From: Streptomyces melanogenes
GTDB lineage: Bacteria > Actinomycetota > Actinomycetes > Streptomycetales > Streptomycetaceae
Length of the DNA stretch: 64,000 bases
Direction: 5' to 3'
Assembly (NCBI RefSeq): GCF_014649795.1
Contig: NZ_BMTS01000010.1
Coordinates: 186,001-250,000, forward strand
Shown: positions 24,224 to 32,900 of the stretch, piece by piece
How positions within the stretch are numbered: position 1 is the stretch's first letter
Layout: the number at the start of each line of letters is the position of its first letter
Notes under the pieces: model-generated
The model's input: the letters and a program-made list of their open reading frames with translations, nothing else
Database searches by the model: none
Told to the model about the DNA's origin: nothing
Position numbers and translations under genes: made by a program

Positions 24224-25254
24224 CAGCCGGCGCCGACGCCTGGGTGCTCGGGGTCGACTCGGGCGGCTCCGGGGTGCGGTTCGCGCTCGGCCGGGCCGAA
24301 GAGGGTTCCCCGGCCGAGGTGTTGGCGTCCGACGAGCCGGTGCGGACCGGCCCCGCCGGGATCGACGCCGGGCACCTCCTCGGCCACCTGGTGCCCGCCG
24401 CCATGGAGTTGCTGGCCCGGACCGGCGCGGACCGGGTCGCGGCGGTGGCCGTGGGCGCCGCCGGGATGGCCTCGCTCGGCGACGACCTGCGGGCCAAGCT
24501 GCCCGCCGCGCTCGCCGGTGCGCTGAACGTGCGGCGCCTGGCGCTGGCCGCCGACGGCGTGACGGCGTACGCGGGAGCGCTCGGCCAGCGGCCCGGCGCG
24601 GTGGTCGCCGCGGGCACCGGAATGATCGCGCTCGGCACGGATCTGACGCGCTGGCGGCGGGCCGACGGCTGGGGCCATCTGCTCGGCGACTGCGGCGGCG
24701 GCGCCTGGATCGGCCGCGCGGGGCTGGAGGCGGCGATGCGCGCCCACGACGGCCGGCGCGGCGGCTCGGCCGCGCTGCGCGAGCGGGCCGAGGCGCTGTT
24801 CGGCCCGGTGGCGGAGCTGCCCGGGCTGCTGTACCCGCGCACCGACCGGCCCGCGCTGTTGGCGTCGTTCGCACCCGAAGTGGCGCGCTGCGCCGCGTCC
24901 GACCCGGTCGCGGCGTCGATCCTGCGGGAAGCGGCCCGGAACATCGCCGAGTCGGCGGCCGCGGTGTGCCCCGAGACCGGTCCGGACGGCGGCGACAGCG
25001 CTCATGGAACCGCGGGCGAAAGTGTGAGCGAATGCGAAGTGGCGCTCACCGGTGGCCTGTTCCACATCGGTGACGCGCTGCTCGCTCCCGTACGGCAGGA
25101 GCTGGCGGCCCTGGCGCCGCACGCGCGGACGGTCCCCGCGGCGGGAGATCCGCTCGCCGGAGCCCTGCTGATCGCCTCCGCGCTGGCCCGCGGGGAGCTG
25201 CGACTGCCGCACCATCCGCGCATGTTGTGGGTCACGACAGAGCGGGACGGTTGA
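24220..25254 (+). CDS. BadF/BadG/BcrA/BcrD ATPase family protein (N-acetylglucosamine kinase-like)
   Basis: A 344-aa actin-fold ATPase. The N-terminal phosphate-1 loop is VLGVDSGGSGVRFALG, the phosphate-2 region GAVVAAGTGMIALG, and GWGHLLGDCGGGAWIGRAGLEAAMRAHDG is characteristic of GlcNAc kinases in this family. The likely reaction is ATP-dependent phosphorylation of N-acetylglucosamine or a similar amino sugar, but it could also be a different hexosamine. The GTG start overlaps the ung stop by 4 bp, so it is translationally coupled. A chitinase and DasR-type boxes occur elsewhere in this window, but no such box is seen here. Confidence 0.82.
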   Translation: MTAGADAWVLGVDSGGSGVRFALGRAEEGSPAEVLASDEPVRTGPAGIDAGHLLGHLVPAAMELLARTGADRVAAVAVGAAGMASLGDDLRAKLPAALAGALNVRRLALAADGVTAYAGALGQRPGAVVAAGTGMIALGTDLTRWRRADGWGHLLGDCGGGAWIGRAGLEAAMRAHDGRRGGSAALRERAEALFGPVAELPGLLYPRTDRPALLASFAPEVARCAASDPVAASILREAARNIAESAAAVCPETGPDGGDSAHGTAGESVSECEVALTGGLFHIGDALLAPVRQELAALAPHARTVPAAGDPLAGALLIASALARGELRLPHHPRMLWVTTERDG

Positions 25255-25349
25255 GGACAATGTCACTCACGGGATAAATACGGACAGAAACCGCGCACCT
25301 GCACCCTCCCCGAACACCCGCGCCCGCAAAGCCAGTAGCATGCGGCGCC

Positions 25350-26276
25350 ATGAGCTCCCCCACTGGGCCCGCGAACGGCCTGCCTGTACGAATGCCGCGA
25401 CCCCGCCAGCCAGGGCGGCACCGCCGCCCCGAGCCGGTGGTCGCTCCCGAGGGTGCGCCCGCGCTCGTCCTCGCCGTTCCCGGCACTCCCTCCTCCGCCG
25501 TGCGCGCCCTGGCGGAGGAAGTCATCAGCATCGCGCGCTCCGAGCTGCCCGGCCTCGACGCCCGGATCGGCTACCTGGACGCGGACGCCGCGTCCATGGA
25601 GTTCCCCCCGCTCGACGCCGTGCTCGCGCACGCCGCCGCCGAGCGCACCGCCCGCTACGAGCAGGCCCGTGCCGCCGGTCAGGACGTGGCCGCCCCCGAC
25701 GGCCCCGTCGCCGTCGTCGTGCCGCTGCTCGCGGGCCCCGACAGCGCCCTGATCCGCCGGGTGCGCCAGGCCGTGATGGACAGCCGCGTCGCCGCCGAGC
25801 TGACCGACGTCCTCGGCCCGCACCCGCTGCTCGCCGAGGCCCTGCACGTGCGCCTGTCCGAGGCCGGTCTGGCCCGCGCCGACCGCGCCCGGCTGTTCAC
25901 GGTCGCCACCGCCGCCGACGGCATCATCCTGGCGACGGTCGGCGGCGAGGAGGCCGTGCAGGCCGCCGGGATCACCGGCATGCTGCTGGCCGCCCGCCTC
26001 GCGGTGCCCGTGATGGCCGCCGCGCTCGACCAAGAGGGCTCCATCGCCGCCATGGCCGAGCAGCTGCGCGGCTCCGGCTCGGTGCAGCTCGCGGTCGCCC
26101 CGTACCTGATCGGCCCCGAGGTCGCGGACGGGCTGCTCGACGCCGCCGCCAAGGAGGCCGACTGCCTGGCCGCCGAGCCGCTGGGCGCCTACCCGGCGAT
26201 CGGCAAGCTCGTGCTGTCGCAGTACGCGGCCGCGCTGGGCATCACGCCGCAGCCGCAGGGCTCCCCGGTGCACTGA
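25350..26276 (+). CDS. CbiX/sirohydrochlorin chelatase-like protein lacking the catalytic His residues
   Basis: A 308-aa protein with two CbiX-type halves, the fold that inserts cobalt or iron into sirohydrochlorin. In active enzymes the first strand ends in GHGSR and the second half has a further His. Here the matching positions read AVPGTPSS and PLLAGPDS, so the metal-transferring His is absent. The remainder, such as TGMLLAARLAVPVMAAALD and APYLIGPEVADGLLDAA, follows the fold. The protein may be a non-catalytic or regulatory relative. The ATG at 25350 has no strong ribosome site. A strong hairpin follows the gene. Confidence 0.72.
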   Translation: MSSPTGPANGLPVRMPRPRQPGRHRRPEPVVAPEGAPALVLAVPGTPSSAVRALAEEVISIARSELPGLDARIGYLDADAASMEFPPLDAVLAHAAAERTARYEQARAAGQDVAAPDGPVAVVVPLLAGPDSALIRRVRQAVMDSRVAAELTDVLGPHPLLAEALHVRLSEAGLARADRARLFTVATAADGIILATVGGEEAVQAAGITGMLLAARLAVPVMAAALDQEGSIAAMAEQLRGSGSVQLAVAPYLIGPEVADGLLDAAAKEADCLAAEPLGAYPAIGKLVLSQYAAALGITPQPQGSPVH

Positions 26277-26304
26277 CGTACCGGTACTCGCACGCGTACA
26301 CGTG

Positions 26305-26348
26305 ACGCGAAAGGGCCCGCACCCGATGACGGTGCGGGCCCTTCGCGT
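26305..26348. terminator. Bidirectional terminator
   Basis: An 18-bp stem with one bulged A: ACGCGAAAGGGCCCGCACC pairs with GGTGCGGGCCCTTCGCGT around a 7-nt loop. It lies between the converging CbiX-like and lactonase genes. Confidence 0.85.
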
Positions 26349-26357
26349 GTGCGCGGC

Positions 26358-27401
26358 CTAGCCGAAGACGACGCACGAGGCCGCGGGGGCGGGCACGGAG
26401 CCGGTCCGGCGCGGGATGCCGCTCTCCTCGTACAGGTCGAACCAGGTGACGTCGCCGGAGCGCTCGTTGGCCGCGTAGAGGCGGCGGCCCGCGGGGTCGA
26501 GGGTCAGATGGCGCGGCCAGCGCCCGCCGCAGTCCACGGTGGCCACCAGGGCCGCGTGCTCGCCGTCCGGGTCGAGCGCGAGCGTCGCGAGGGAGTCGTG
26601 GCCCCGGTTGGCGACCCAGAGGAAGCGGCCGTCGCGCGCGACGACGACCTCGGAGGGGAACGTCTCGGTCGTCACGCCGTCGTGGATCACCCGGGTCTCC
26701 CCCAGCGGCTCCAGGACGCCCTCGACGGCGTCCCAGCGGCAGACGACGAGGGTGGGCTCCAGCTCGTTCAGGACGTACGCGTGCCGGCCGTCGGGGTGGA
26801 AGGCCAGGTGGCGCGGGCCCGTGCCGGGGCGCAGCGCGGTCTCGCCGTGCGGGCGCAGGACGCCGGTCGCCGGGTCGAGCGCGCAGACGCGTACGGAGTC
26901 GGTGCCGAGGTCGACGCTGACCAGCCAGCGCCCGCTCGGGTCGGGCAGCACCTGGTGGGCGTGCGGGCCGCTCTGGCGCTTGGGGTCGGGGCCCGAGCCG
27001 TGGTGCTTCAGGATGTACGCGGCGGGGCCCGGGCGGCCGTCGGGGCGCAGCGGGAGCGTGGTGACGCTGCCCGACGTGTAGTTGGCGGTCACCAGGTGGC
27101 CGGCGGCGAGGGCGAGGTGGGTCGGGGCGGCGCCGTCCACCGGGACGGGCTCGCCGAGCGGGACCGGGGTGTCGCCGGTGACGTCGAAGGCGGCGGCGGT
27201 GCCGGGCTCGCTCTCGCCCACCGCGTACAGCACGGTCGCGTCGGGCGACAGGGCCAGGAACGAGGGGTTGGGCAGCGCGTCGGTGGCGCCGAGCGGGGTG
27301 AGCGCGCCGGTCGCCGGGTCCACGGCGGCGACGGTCACGCCCCTCCCGCCCGCCGTGGTGAACGACCCGATGAATGCCCGCCCGGCGCTGCTCTCGGCCA
27401 C
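26358..27401 (-). CDS. Lactonase family protein (seven-bladed beta-propeller)
   Basis: A 347-aa protein of the 6-phosphogluconolactonase/muconate-cyclase propeller family (PF10282). Family blocks are seen: FIGSFTTAGGRGVTVAAVDPATGAL, YAVGESEPGTAAAFDV, QSGPHAHQVLPDPSGRWLVSVDLGTDSVRV, GTGPRHLAFHPDGRHAYVLNEL and FLWVANRGHDSLATLAL. It may hydrolyse a sugar lactone; the substrate is uncertain. No signal peptide is seen. The GTG at 27401 is the start. A near-perfect DasR-type box (27473-27482) lies 72 bp upstream, suggesting control by the GlcNAc-responsive repressor. Confidence 0.85.
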   Translation of the reverse strand: MAESSAGRAFIGSFTTAGGRGVTVAAVDPATGALTPLGATDALPNPSFLALSPDATVLYAVGESEPGTAAAFDVTGDTPVPLGEPVPVDGAAPTHLALAAGHLVTANYTSGSVTTLPLRPDGRPGPAAYILKHHGSGPDPKRQSGPHAHQVLPDPSGRWLVSVDLGTDSVRVCALDPATGVLRPHGETALRPGTGPRHLAFHPDGRHAYVLNELEPTLVVCRWDAVEGVLEPLGETRVIHDGVTTETFPSEVVVARDGRFLWVANRGHDSLATLALDPDGEHAALVATVDCGGRWPRHLTLDPAGRRLYAANERSGDVTWFDLYEESGIPRRTGSVPAPAASCVVFG

Positions 27402-27470
27402 CGTGCTACCCCTCTCCGCGCGACTGCGCGCCGGGGCTGGGCCCGGCGCCGACTGCGGCGACCGTAGCAG

Positions 27471-27486
27471 GCGGTCTAGACCAACT
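27471..27486. promoter_or_regulatory. DasR-type operator (dre-like) upstream of the lactonase gene
   Basis: GCGGTCTAGACCAACT contains the perfect palindrome GGTCTAGACC (27473-27482), matching the core of the known Streptomyces DasR consensus AGTGGTCTAGACCACT. It sits in the 120-bp gap before the lactonase start. Confidence 0.65.
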
Positions 27487-27521
27487 GGCGGGTGTGGGGG
27501 GCCGACCGTGTCGCGGACGGG

Positions 27522-28203
27522 TCAGGCTGCCGTGAGGGCAGGAGCCCTCGGCGAGGTGCGCAGCGGCGTGGCCAGGGCGGCCAGCGCGTGCTCCAGGGCG
27601 TGCAGATGGCGCAGGGCCGCCTCGGCCGCCGGGTGGTGGTGCGGGTGCGACTCAAAGGCGGGCGCGGGGGCCGCCGTCGCCGTGCACGCGCGCGCCGCCG
27701 GGGTCACCAGGGCCTCCACCGCCGCCTCGACCCGGTCGCACGCGGCCGTCAGCCGGGCGTCGTGCGAGGCGGCCGGATCGGCGGCCACGGCGGCCAGGCC
27801 ACGCACCTCGCGGGCGCAGTCGTCGAGCAGGGCGATCACCTGCCGGGCCCGTGACCTGCGGCCCTTCAGCGGGCTGAGCGGATGGACGAGCGGCGCGAGC
27901 GCGAGCCGGACGCGCCCGAGCAGCAGCTCCAGCTCGGCGGCGTGCGGCGCGGGGTCGGCGCTCTCGTCCCCCGCGAGCCGTCGGGTCGCCGCGCTGGTGC
28001 AGCCGCGCACGCAGTGCAGCGCGCGCTGGATCCAGGCGTTCGTCGCCGCGTGCGTGGTGACCGGCAGGACGAGCGCGACGGCCGCCGCCGCGCCGAGGGC
28101 GCCCACCGCGGTCTCCTCGAACCGCAGCAGGAGCAGCCCGGGGTGGAGCACGCCGAGCAGGCCGTAGAGGAGTCCGGCCATGACGGTGACGAAGAACATC
28201 ATC
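27522..28203 (-). pseudogene. FUSC family protein, 3' part of a gene split by the 14.5-kb insert
   Basis: About 227 codons encode the C-terminal part of an aromatic-acid-exporter-like FUSC membrane protein: FFVTVMAGLLYGLLGVLHPGLLLLRFEETAVGALG, then VLPVTTHAATNAWIQRALHCV and a long cytosolic helical domain with LLLGRVRLALAPLVHP. It begins in the middle of a transmembrane helix. The missing first part lies at 42725-43584. Joining the two at the shared 15 bp gives SYSWMMFFVTVMAGLLYGLL, matching the intact paralogue at 41025-42524 (SYTWMMLAVTVMAGLLYGLL). Without its N-terminal half it is very unlikely to work, although internal ATG and TTG codons could start a truncated chain. Confidence 0.88.
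28189..28203. repeat. Left 15-bp direct repeat at the insertion boundary
   Basis: ACGAAGAACATCATC occurs here and again at 42725-42739, in the same orientation. It is the only stretch shared by both sides of the break in the FUSC gene, so it is either a target duplication or the crossover core of a site-specific recombination. Confidence 0.85.
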
Positions 28204-28800
28204 AAACTGTCATTCGGAGTTGCCGCAGGTCAGGGCCGTGCGACACGTCCGAGGTCAGCAAAAAGTCAGCATCGGCTCGGCATCCTTGCGCCGGAACTCC
28301 CCTTGCAGGTCGGCCGTGGTTGGCAAATGGATCATATTTCGGCGGCGGCGCTTTGGGGCACACATGCCAAAACCGCGTCGCCCGCCAATCGGCCCACTGA
28401 CAGACCGGATCAGCCAGCACGGGAACATCGTGCCAGTCGCAGATCCGGATGACCTGGCAGGTTCGTTCCGCGGTTCGGTCGGCCCTGGTCGTCTGGCCCG
28501 TCTTCGCGTTCTGCCACGAGCAGTGAACGGCGGCGGATGACTCCCACCTCATGGCTCGGGGCCTCAGGCCCTATCCACAGGCAGAGGGCTCCGCCGCCGC
28601 ATTCGCCAGAGTGAGCATCGACCGCCTGGGACAGGTCATTCATGATCGTGCCCGAGCCTCCCGCACGCCCACCCTCTCCTCGACACGCGAGCCGTACAGC
28701 TCTCTCCGAAGACCGGGATCGTGCGATCAGCTGAGGCCACGAACAGCTAATCGGAATTCGGGCCCGGGCCCTCCTATTAGGTCGCAGCGTGCCCCCACAC
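28204..28800. other. Non-coding left end of the island
   Basis: Apart from the 20-bp repeat at 28254-28273, I see no convincing gene here. Open frames on both strands are short and have amino acid composition typical of chance GC-rich frames. The stretch may hold the worn 5' part of the transposase remnant that follows. Confidence 0.4.
28254..28273. repeat. Left copy of a 20-bp subterminal direct repeat (two GTCAGCA units)
   Basis: The stretch contains GTCAGCA twice, 11 bp apart. The copy at 42582-42601 is identical in 18 of 20 positions and has the same orientation. Both lie just inside the island ends, at 51 and 124 bp from the boundary. Confidence 0.65.
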
Positions 28801-28805
28801 CGGCT

Positions 28806-29100
28806 CACACACTGGGCGTTCACTCTGGCCTTTGGCGGCTGGCTGGCGGGCCAACTCGAACCGGGCGCCGGACTGCGGGCGCTGACAGTGGACGGCAAGT
28901 CCCGGCACGGCTCGCGCACCGCCACCTGCTCGCGGCCCTCGTGCACGGCGCCCGCATGAAGCGCGAGATCACCCTGGACCGCTGGCTCGCGGCCGAGCCG
29001 ACCAGCACGACGAGGCGTTCCTTGGCTGGACCTTCCGGCGGGTACCTGAGCACCCTGGAGCTGACCGACCGCGCACCTGCGTGCACGGCGTCGAGCTAAA
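28806..29100 (+). pseudogene. Remnant of an ISAs1-family (H-repeat type) transposase
   Basis: One frame reads LEPGAGLRALTVDGKSRHGS, matching the RALAVDGKTLRGSR block that opens the DDE domain of ISAs1/H-repeat transposases. After a frameshift the next frame continues RHLLAALVHGARMKREITLD, matching the following HLLAAL-H block. The rest of the roughly 370-residue protein is missing or unrecognisable. H-repeat transposases are well known as companions of Rhs elements in Escherichia coli, and an RHS gene lies close by. The family call rests on two short blocks. Confidence 0.5.
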
Positions 29101-29412
29101 CCATGTCGACGCCAGATGACGCTCCGCCCACCCGGCGCGGCAGTCCTTTAGGACTCTGAAGCGCACCGGCCAACTGGCGACGTGCGGGAGCCGCCCATCA
29201 GCGGGGAGCCTCGTTTACGGACTGAACTGTGCCAAGCTTCATGAGGATACAGCCACAGGCCCACATAGGCTCTCACTACGGTCTCACAGGGCAGAGGTAT
29301 CTCAGGGCTAACTTGCGGAGGGAAAACCGCTTTTAACTATTACGGCGCTCCTCACTGTGTACCGCCGAATCCATCCCACAGACCTTAAGCAATCTCACAG
29401 AAAATGTCAGGT
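29101..29412. other. Gene-free stretch downstream of the lipoprotein gene
   Basis: About 310 bp of lower-GC DNA with no recognisable gene, between the transposase remnant and the stop of the lipoprotein gene. No strong hairpin was found. Confidence 0.4.
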
Positions 29413-29862
29413 TCACCTCTTGGTGAAGCGCTCTTTCGTGCTACACAAGACTTCCGGGTCGTCACTAAGGCAGAACACAGAGCCGTCCTTGACAAAATTC
29501 ACCCGCACGCCACATTGCCCTTGCGGAACCTTATCGAAGGTCAGGCCTATCGTTTTACCTGACTTAGCATCGGCGGAGACATAATCCATGTCCCCATCAG
29601 ACTTGAAAAACCCCCAAGTCCCTGTAGTCGCTCCCGACGGGCAGGCAGTGAAGAGCTGGGAGTCGATCATCAGCGACTTCGCCTCGAAGGTTCCGTTCTT
29701 CTTGAAAGATATTTCACCTCCACTCTTCGAAACCCAGCTACCCAGGACATTCACGTAGTCCGCCGTGGTCGATTTCTCTCTCTGGCCGCCCCCACATGCG
29801 GCCAGGCTAGCCGCAGCCAAAAGCACGCCTGCGGATACAAAAATGCGACGCTCAAACCTCAC
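29413..29862 (-). CDS. Small lipoprotein next to the RHS protein, candidate immunity protein
   Basis: A 149-aa lipoprotein. The GTG at 29862 has GGAGG five nt upstream and opens a signal peptide, VRFERRIFVSAGVLLAAASL followed by AACGGG, with lipobox LAAC. The mature chain resembles small actinobacterial lipoproteins with an LGSWVSKSGGEISFKKNGTF strand pattern and four further Cys residues that could pair outside the membrane. It lies 83 bp after the RHS gene on the same strand, and both its codons and the RHS tip are much less GC-rich than the flanks. In polymorphic toxin systems the gene right after the toxin encodes its immunity protein, so this is the obvious candidate. Its surface location would mean the toxin acts outside the cytoplasm. 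The lipoprotein call is firm; immunity is inferred. Confidence 0.72.
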   Translation of the reverse strand: MRFERRIFVSAGVLLAAASLAACGGGQREKSTTADYVNVLGSWVSKSGGEISFKKNGTFEAKSLMIDSQLFTACPSGATTGTWGFFKSDGDMDYVSADAKSGKTIGLTFDKVPQGQCGVRVNFVKDGSVFCLSDDPEVLCSTKERFTKR

Positions 29863-29889
29863 ACGTACCTCCAAGATAATTCCAGGGCG

Positions 29890-29927
29890 TTCTGGGGAGT
29901 GGTAGAGGATTCTACCACTCCCCAGAA
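29890..29927. terminator. Perfect 17-bp hairpin between the RHS and lipoprotein genes
   Basis: TTCTGGGGAGTGGTAGA and its exact complement enclose a 4-nt loop, 18 bp after the RHS stop and 27 bp before the lipoprotein start. It could end or reduce transcription from the toxin gene, or protect mRNA ends. If it terminates fully, the lipoprotein needs a promoter in the short remaining gap. Confidence 0.65.
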
Positions 29928-29945
29928 TGTACATTCAGGTGGACC

Positions 29946-32900
29946 CTACTCCACCCGACAGTCAAGCGGGAGATTCTCCTCCCAGGAGAAATTCTCCGTG
30001 ACAGCCTGGCCGTGCTGTTTCTCGAACAAAGGATTCCAACTTCTCGGGATCACATGCGTCGCCGAATTCCAGTCAGACAAATTCGTTGCAGTGAATTTAA
30101 TCCGTACTGTGCCGTTCTTCGGGTCGACCGACTTGATCCGCGCCGTGCCGGAATAGGTTCCAAGGAACGCATCCGCATAGTTGCTGGTTCCCAGTTTTCC
30201 ATTGGTTAGGACACCCGCCACGTCGCTGACAGCGCCTCGGATGCTGTTGGCTTTATACCAAGGCGATCCAGGCTCGGGGCCTTTATCCTGGTGAGAGAAT
30301 GCGATGTCTTTCTTGGCCCCCTCGGCATCCATGCCGTGGGCTACAGCCTGCAGAAGGAGCTTCCACCTCATTTTAGTGATCGTCTCATCCCCGGCGAGAA
30401 CTTCAGTGAACTTGTCACCGCCCCTGAATGTCTGGGTCGACCCGAGCGGATACCCGCCACCCCACAGCCACCCAAGGAACAGTCCACGCGAAGTCTCCCA
30501 CCCATTATAATCACCCTCGTCGATAATGCCGAAAACTGGCCGCGACAAGATTTCACGAAGGCTGCCCGTATTCAGGTACGGGGAGTCGACCATGGGGGCA
30601 AAAGCCTTCAGGAAGGGTGGGTCATTCCTCTTGGGGAAATCAGAGTATGTCGATTCCCAGGTGCCACCCGATGGAAGGTCAGGGGCATTGTGCGACTCGA
30701 TGAACGTCGCCTGTTCGCCGCAGGAGACCCCCATCTGACAGGAGAATGACCCCTGCCCACTCGGGTCAGACAAAGTGGCCGGGTTGTTCTCCGCGTACGC
30801 GTATCCGCTAAGGGATTGATGTTTGTTGAGTTCCAGCGCAGGATCCACACTAATGAATTGGCCGGTGTTCGTATCGTACTCGCGGGCGCCGATGTGAGTT
30901 AGCCCTGTTGACTGATCAGAGCTTTTACCCAGGAATGTTTTGTCATCGGGCCATGCGCTGGAGGCCGGGCCACGGGCACCGCCGAAGGGGGCGGTATAGC
31001 GCTTCGTCACTGCCAAGGTGGTGGCGTCGAGCGCGAGCGTGCCCGTGCCGTGGTGGTCGGAAGCGAGGAAGCTGAGCTTGGTGACACCGGTTGCGGCGTT
31101 GACGGTGCGCACCGCGATCACCTGTTCGCCGGCGGTGTAAGAGCGCGTGGCGGCTAGACTCTTTGCGCTCCCCTTGACGGTGAGGCGGACTTCAGTCGAG
31201 CCGAGGTAGAGGACGGTCTCACCATCACCGCCCGTGGCCCGGCGAATGAGCAAGGCGCCGTTCGCGTCGTAGAGGTAGCTATTTGCTAGGGCGGGTTTGT
31301 TACCTGCAGCTGGTTCAGATGTCGAGGTGAGGTTTCCTTCGCTGTCCCACGACAGGGACTGCTGGCCTTGGACTCCGGGGCGGCTGGTGGTGTTGCCCGT
31401 CTTGTCGTAGGCGTACGTGCTGGTCTTGCTTCCGGACGTCGTCCGGCTCAGCGGGTGCGGCTGGCTTGCCGCGGTGCCGTATTCATACGCCGTTGTCGTT
31501 TCGCCTGCCGTCGCGTGCTGTGTCTCTGTCTTGCGCTGGCCCGCATCGTTATACGTGTAGCTGGTCCAGTAGGGAGCCGCACCGTCGATATTGGTGGCAG
31601 TCCGGCCACCGGTCACGCAGTCGGCCGTCTTGGGGGTCCAGGCTTCGACGAGGCGGCGCTGCCCGTCGTAAGCAAAGCACTGATTGTCTGCCTTGCCCGT
31701 ACCCCCCTGGGCGGAACTATCAAAGATCGACGTCACGTTACCCGCGTCGTCTTGAGTAAAGGTCAGATCCTGCGGCTTATAGCTGTGGACGTCGTCAGTG
31801 ACGTACGAGTGCGCCAGGCGGCGGGTGCCATCCTCGTAGTCATAGGTCAGGTAGGCCCTCTTGGGCGCTGTCGGGTCAGTGCCGAGGGTCAGCTGGCGGA
31901 GGTCACCGAGAGGAGAGTAGAGCGCTCCCTGGAGGTAGCCGGTTGTCCCCTTGGAGGTGAGCCGCTGGCCCAAATTCCCGTACGTGTAGGAGACGACCTC
32001 GGATGCAAGACCGGCAACCGCCGGGCTGCCGGACTGCTTGACGGTGCCGTCCAGGTTGTAGACCGTACTGAACGCCAACATCTTGGGCACACCCGCAGCC
32101 ACAAGAGGGTCGCTGTCGGGCAGGGTCAGCGAGTTGCCCGTGACCTTGTACAGGTTGTCGTAACCGGTGGCCCTCTGAACGTAGCTCTTGCTGGTGGCCT
32201 GGTTAATTCCGTTCTCGTAGCGCTCGGAAGTGTCCCCCTGCCCCTTGGCCAGGGCGTCGAAGGTCCAAGCAGCCAGCTTGGTGGCGTCCGTCTTGGTGCC
32301 GTCCCAAAGGCCCGTTTTACGGCCGAGGGAGTCGTACTCGGTGAGCAGTGTCTTACCCCGGGCGTCGGTGGTGTTGACCGCCTGGTTCAATTCGTTGTAG
32401 GAAGTGCTGCTCTTACCCTTGTCCGGGTCGGTGGAACTGGTCTGACGCCCATACAGGTCGTAATCGTATGACCATCTGGACTTGTCCGGACCAGTAATGG
32501 TCGCCTGGTTTCCGCCCGGGGTATATGTAAAGGCTGTAGTGGTGTACGACGCGCCTGATGCCTCCGATCCAGAGTATTCACGCCTCTCGACCGTCTGACC
32601 AAGTGCATTGGTGACCACGGCTGTCGCCTGACCGCCCTTGGGAACAGTGGTCGTAACCGTGTCACCGCTGTAATTCGTCTTGGTTATCCAGCGAGTGATG
32701 TTGTGGTTCTTCGTGACCGCATTGATGACTCGGTTCGCGCCGTCGTACGTGGTGTCTGTCTCCACCGGAGCCTGACCGCCGTCGGTTGCCACCAACGTTG
32801 AGTTCGGTGCGTTCTTTGCATCCCAGATGTCCGACTGAGCCGAAACAGCGAGTCCCCGGTCGTCGTACAGGGTCTGCGAGATGACTCGGCCGCTCACGGG

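Noticed and set aside
28202..28552. A 116-codon minus-strand frame at the left end of the island
   Set aside because: It begins inside the FUSC repeat, has no ribosome site or recognisable domain, and its composition looks random.
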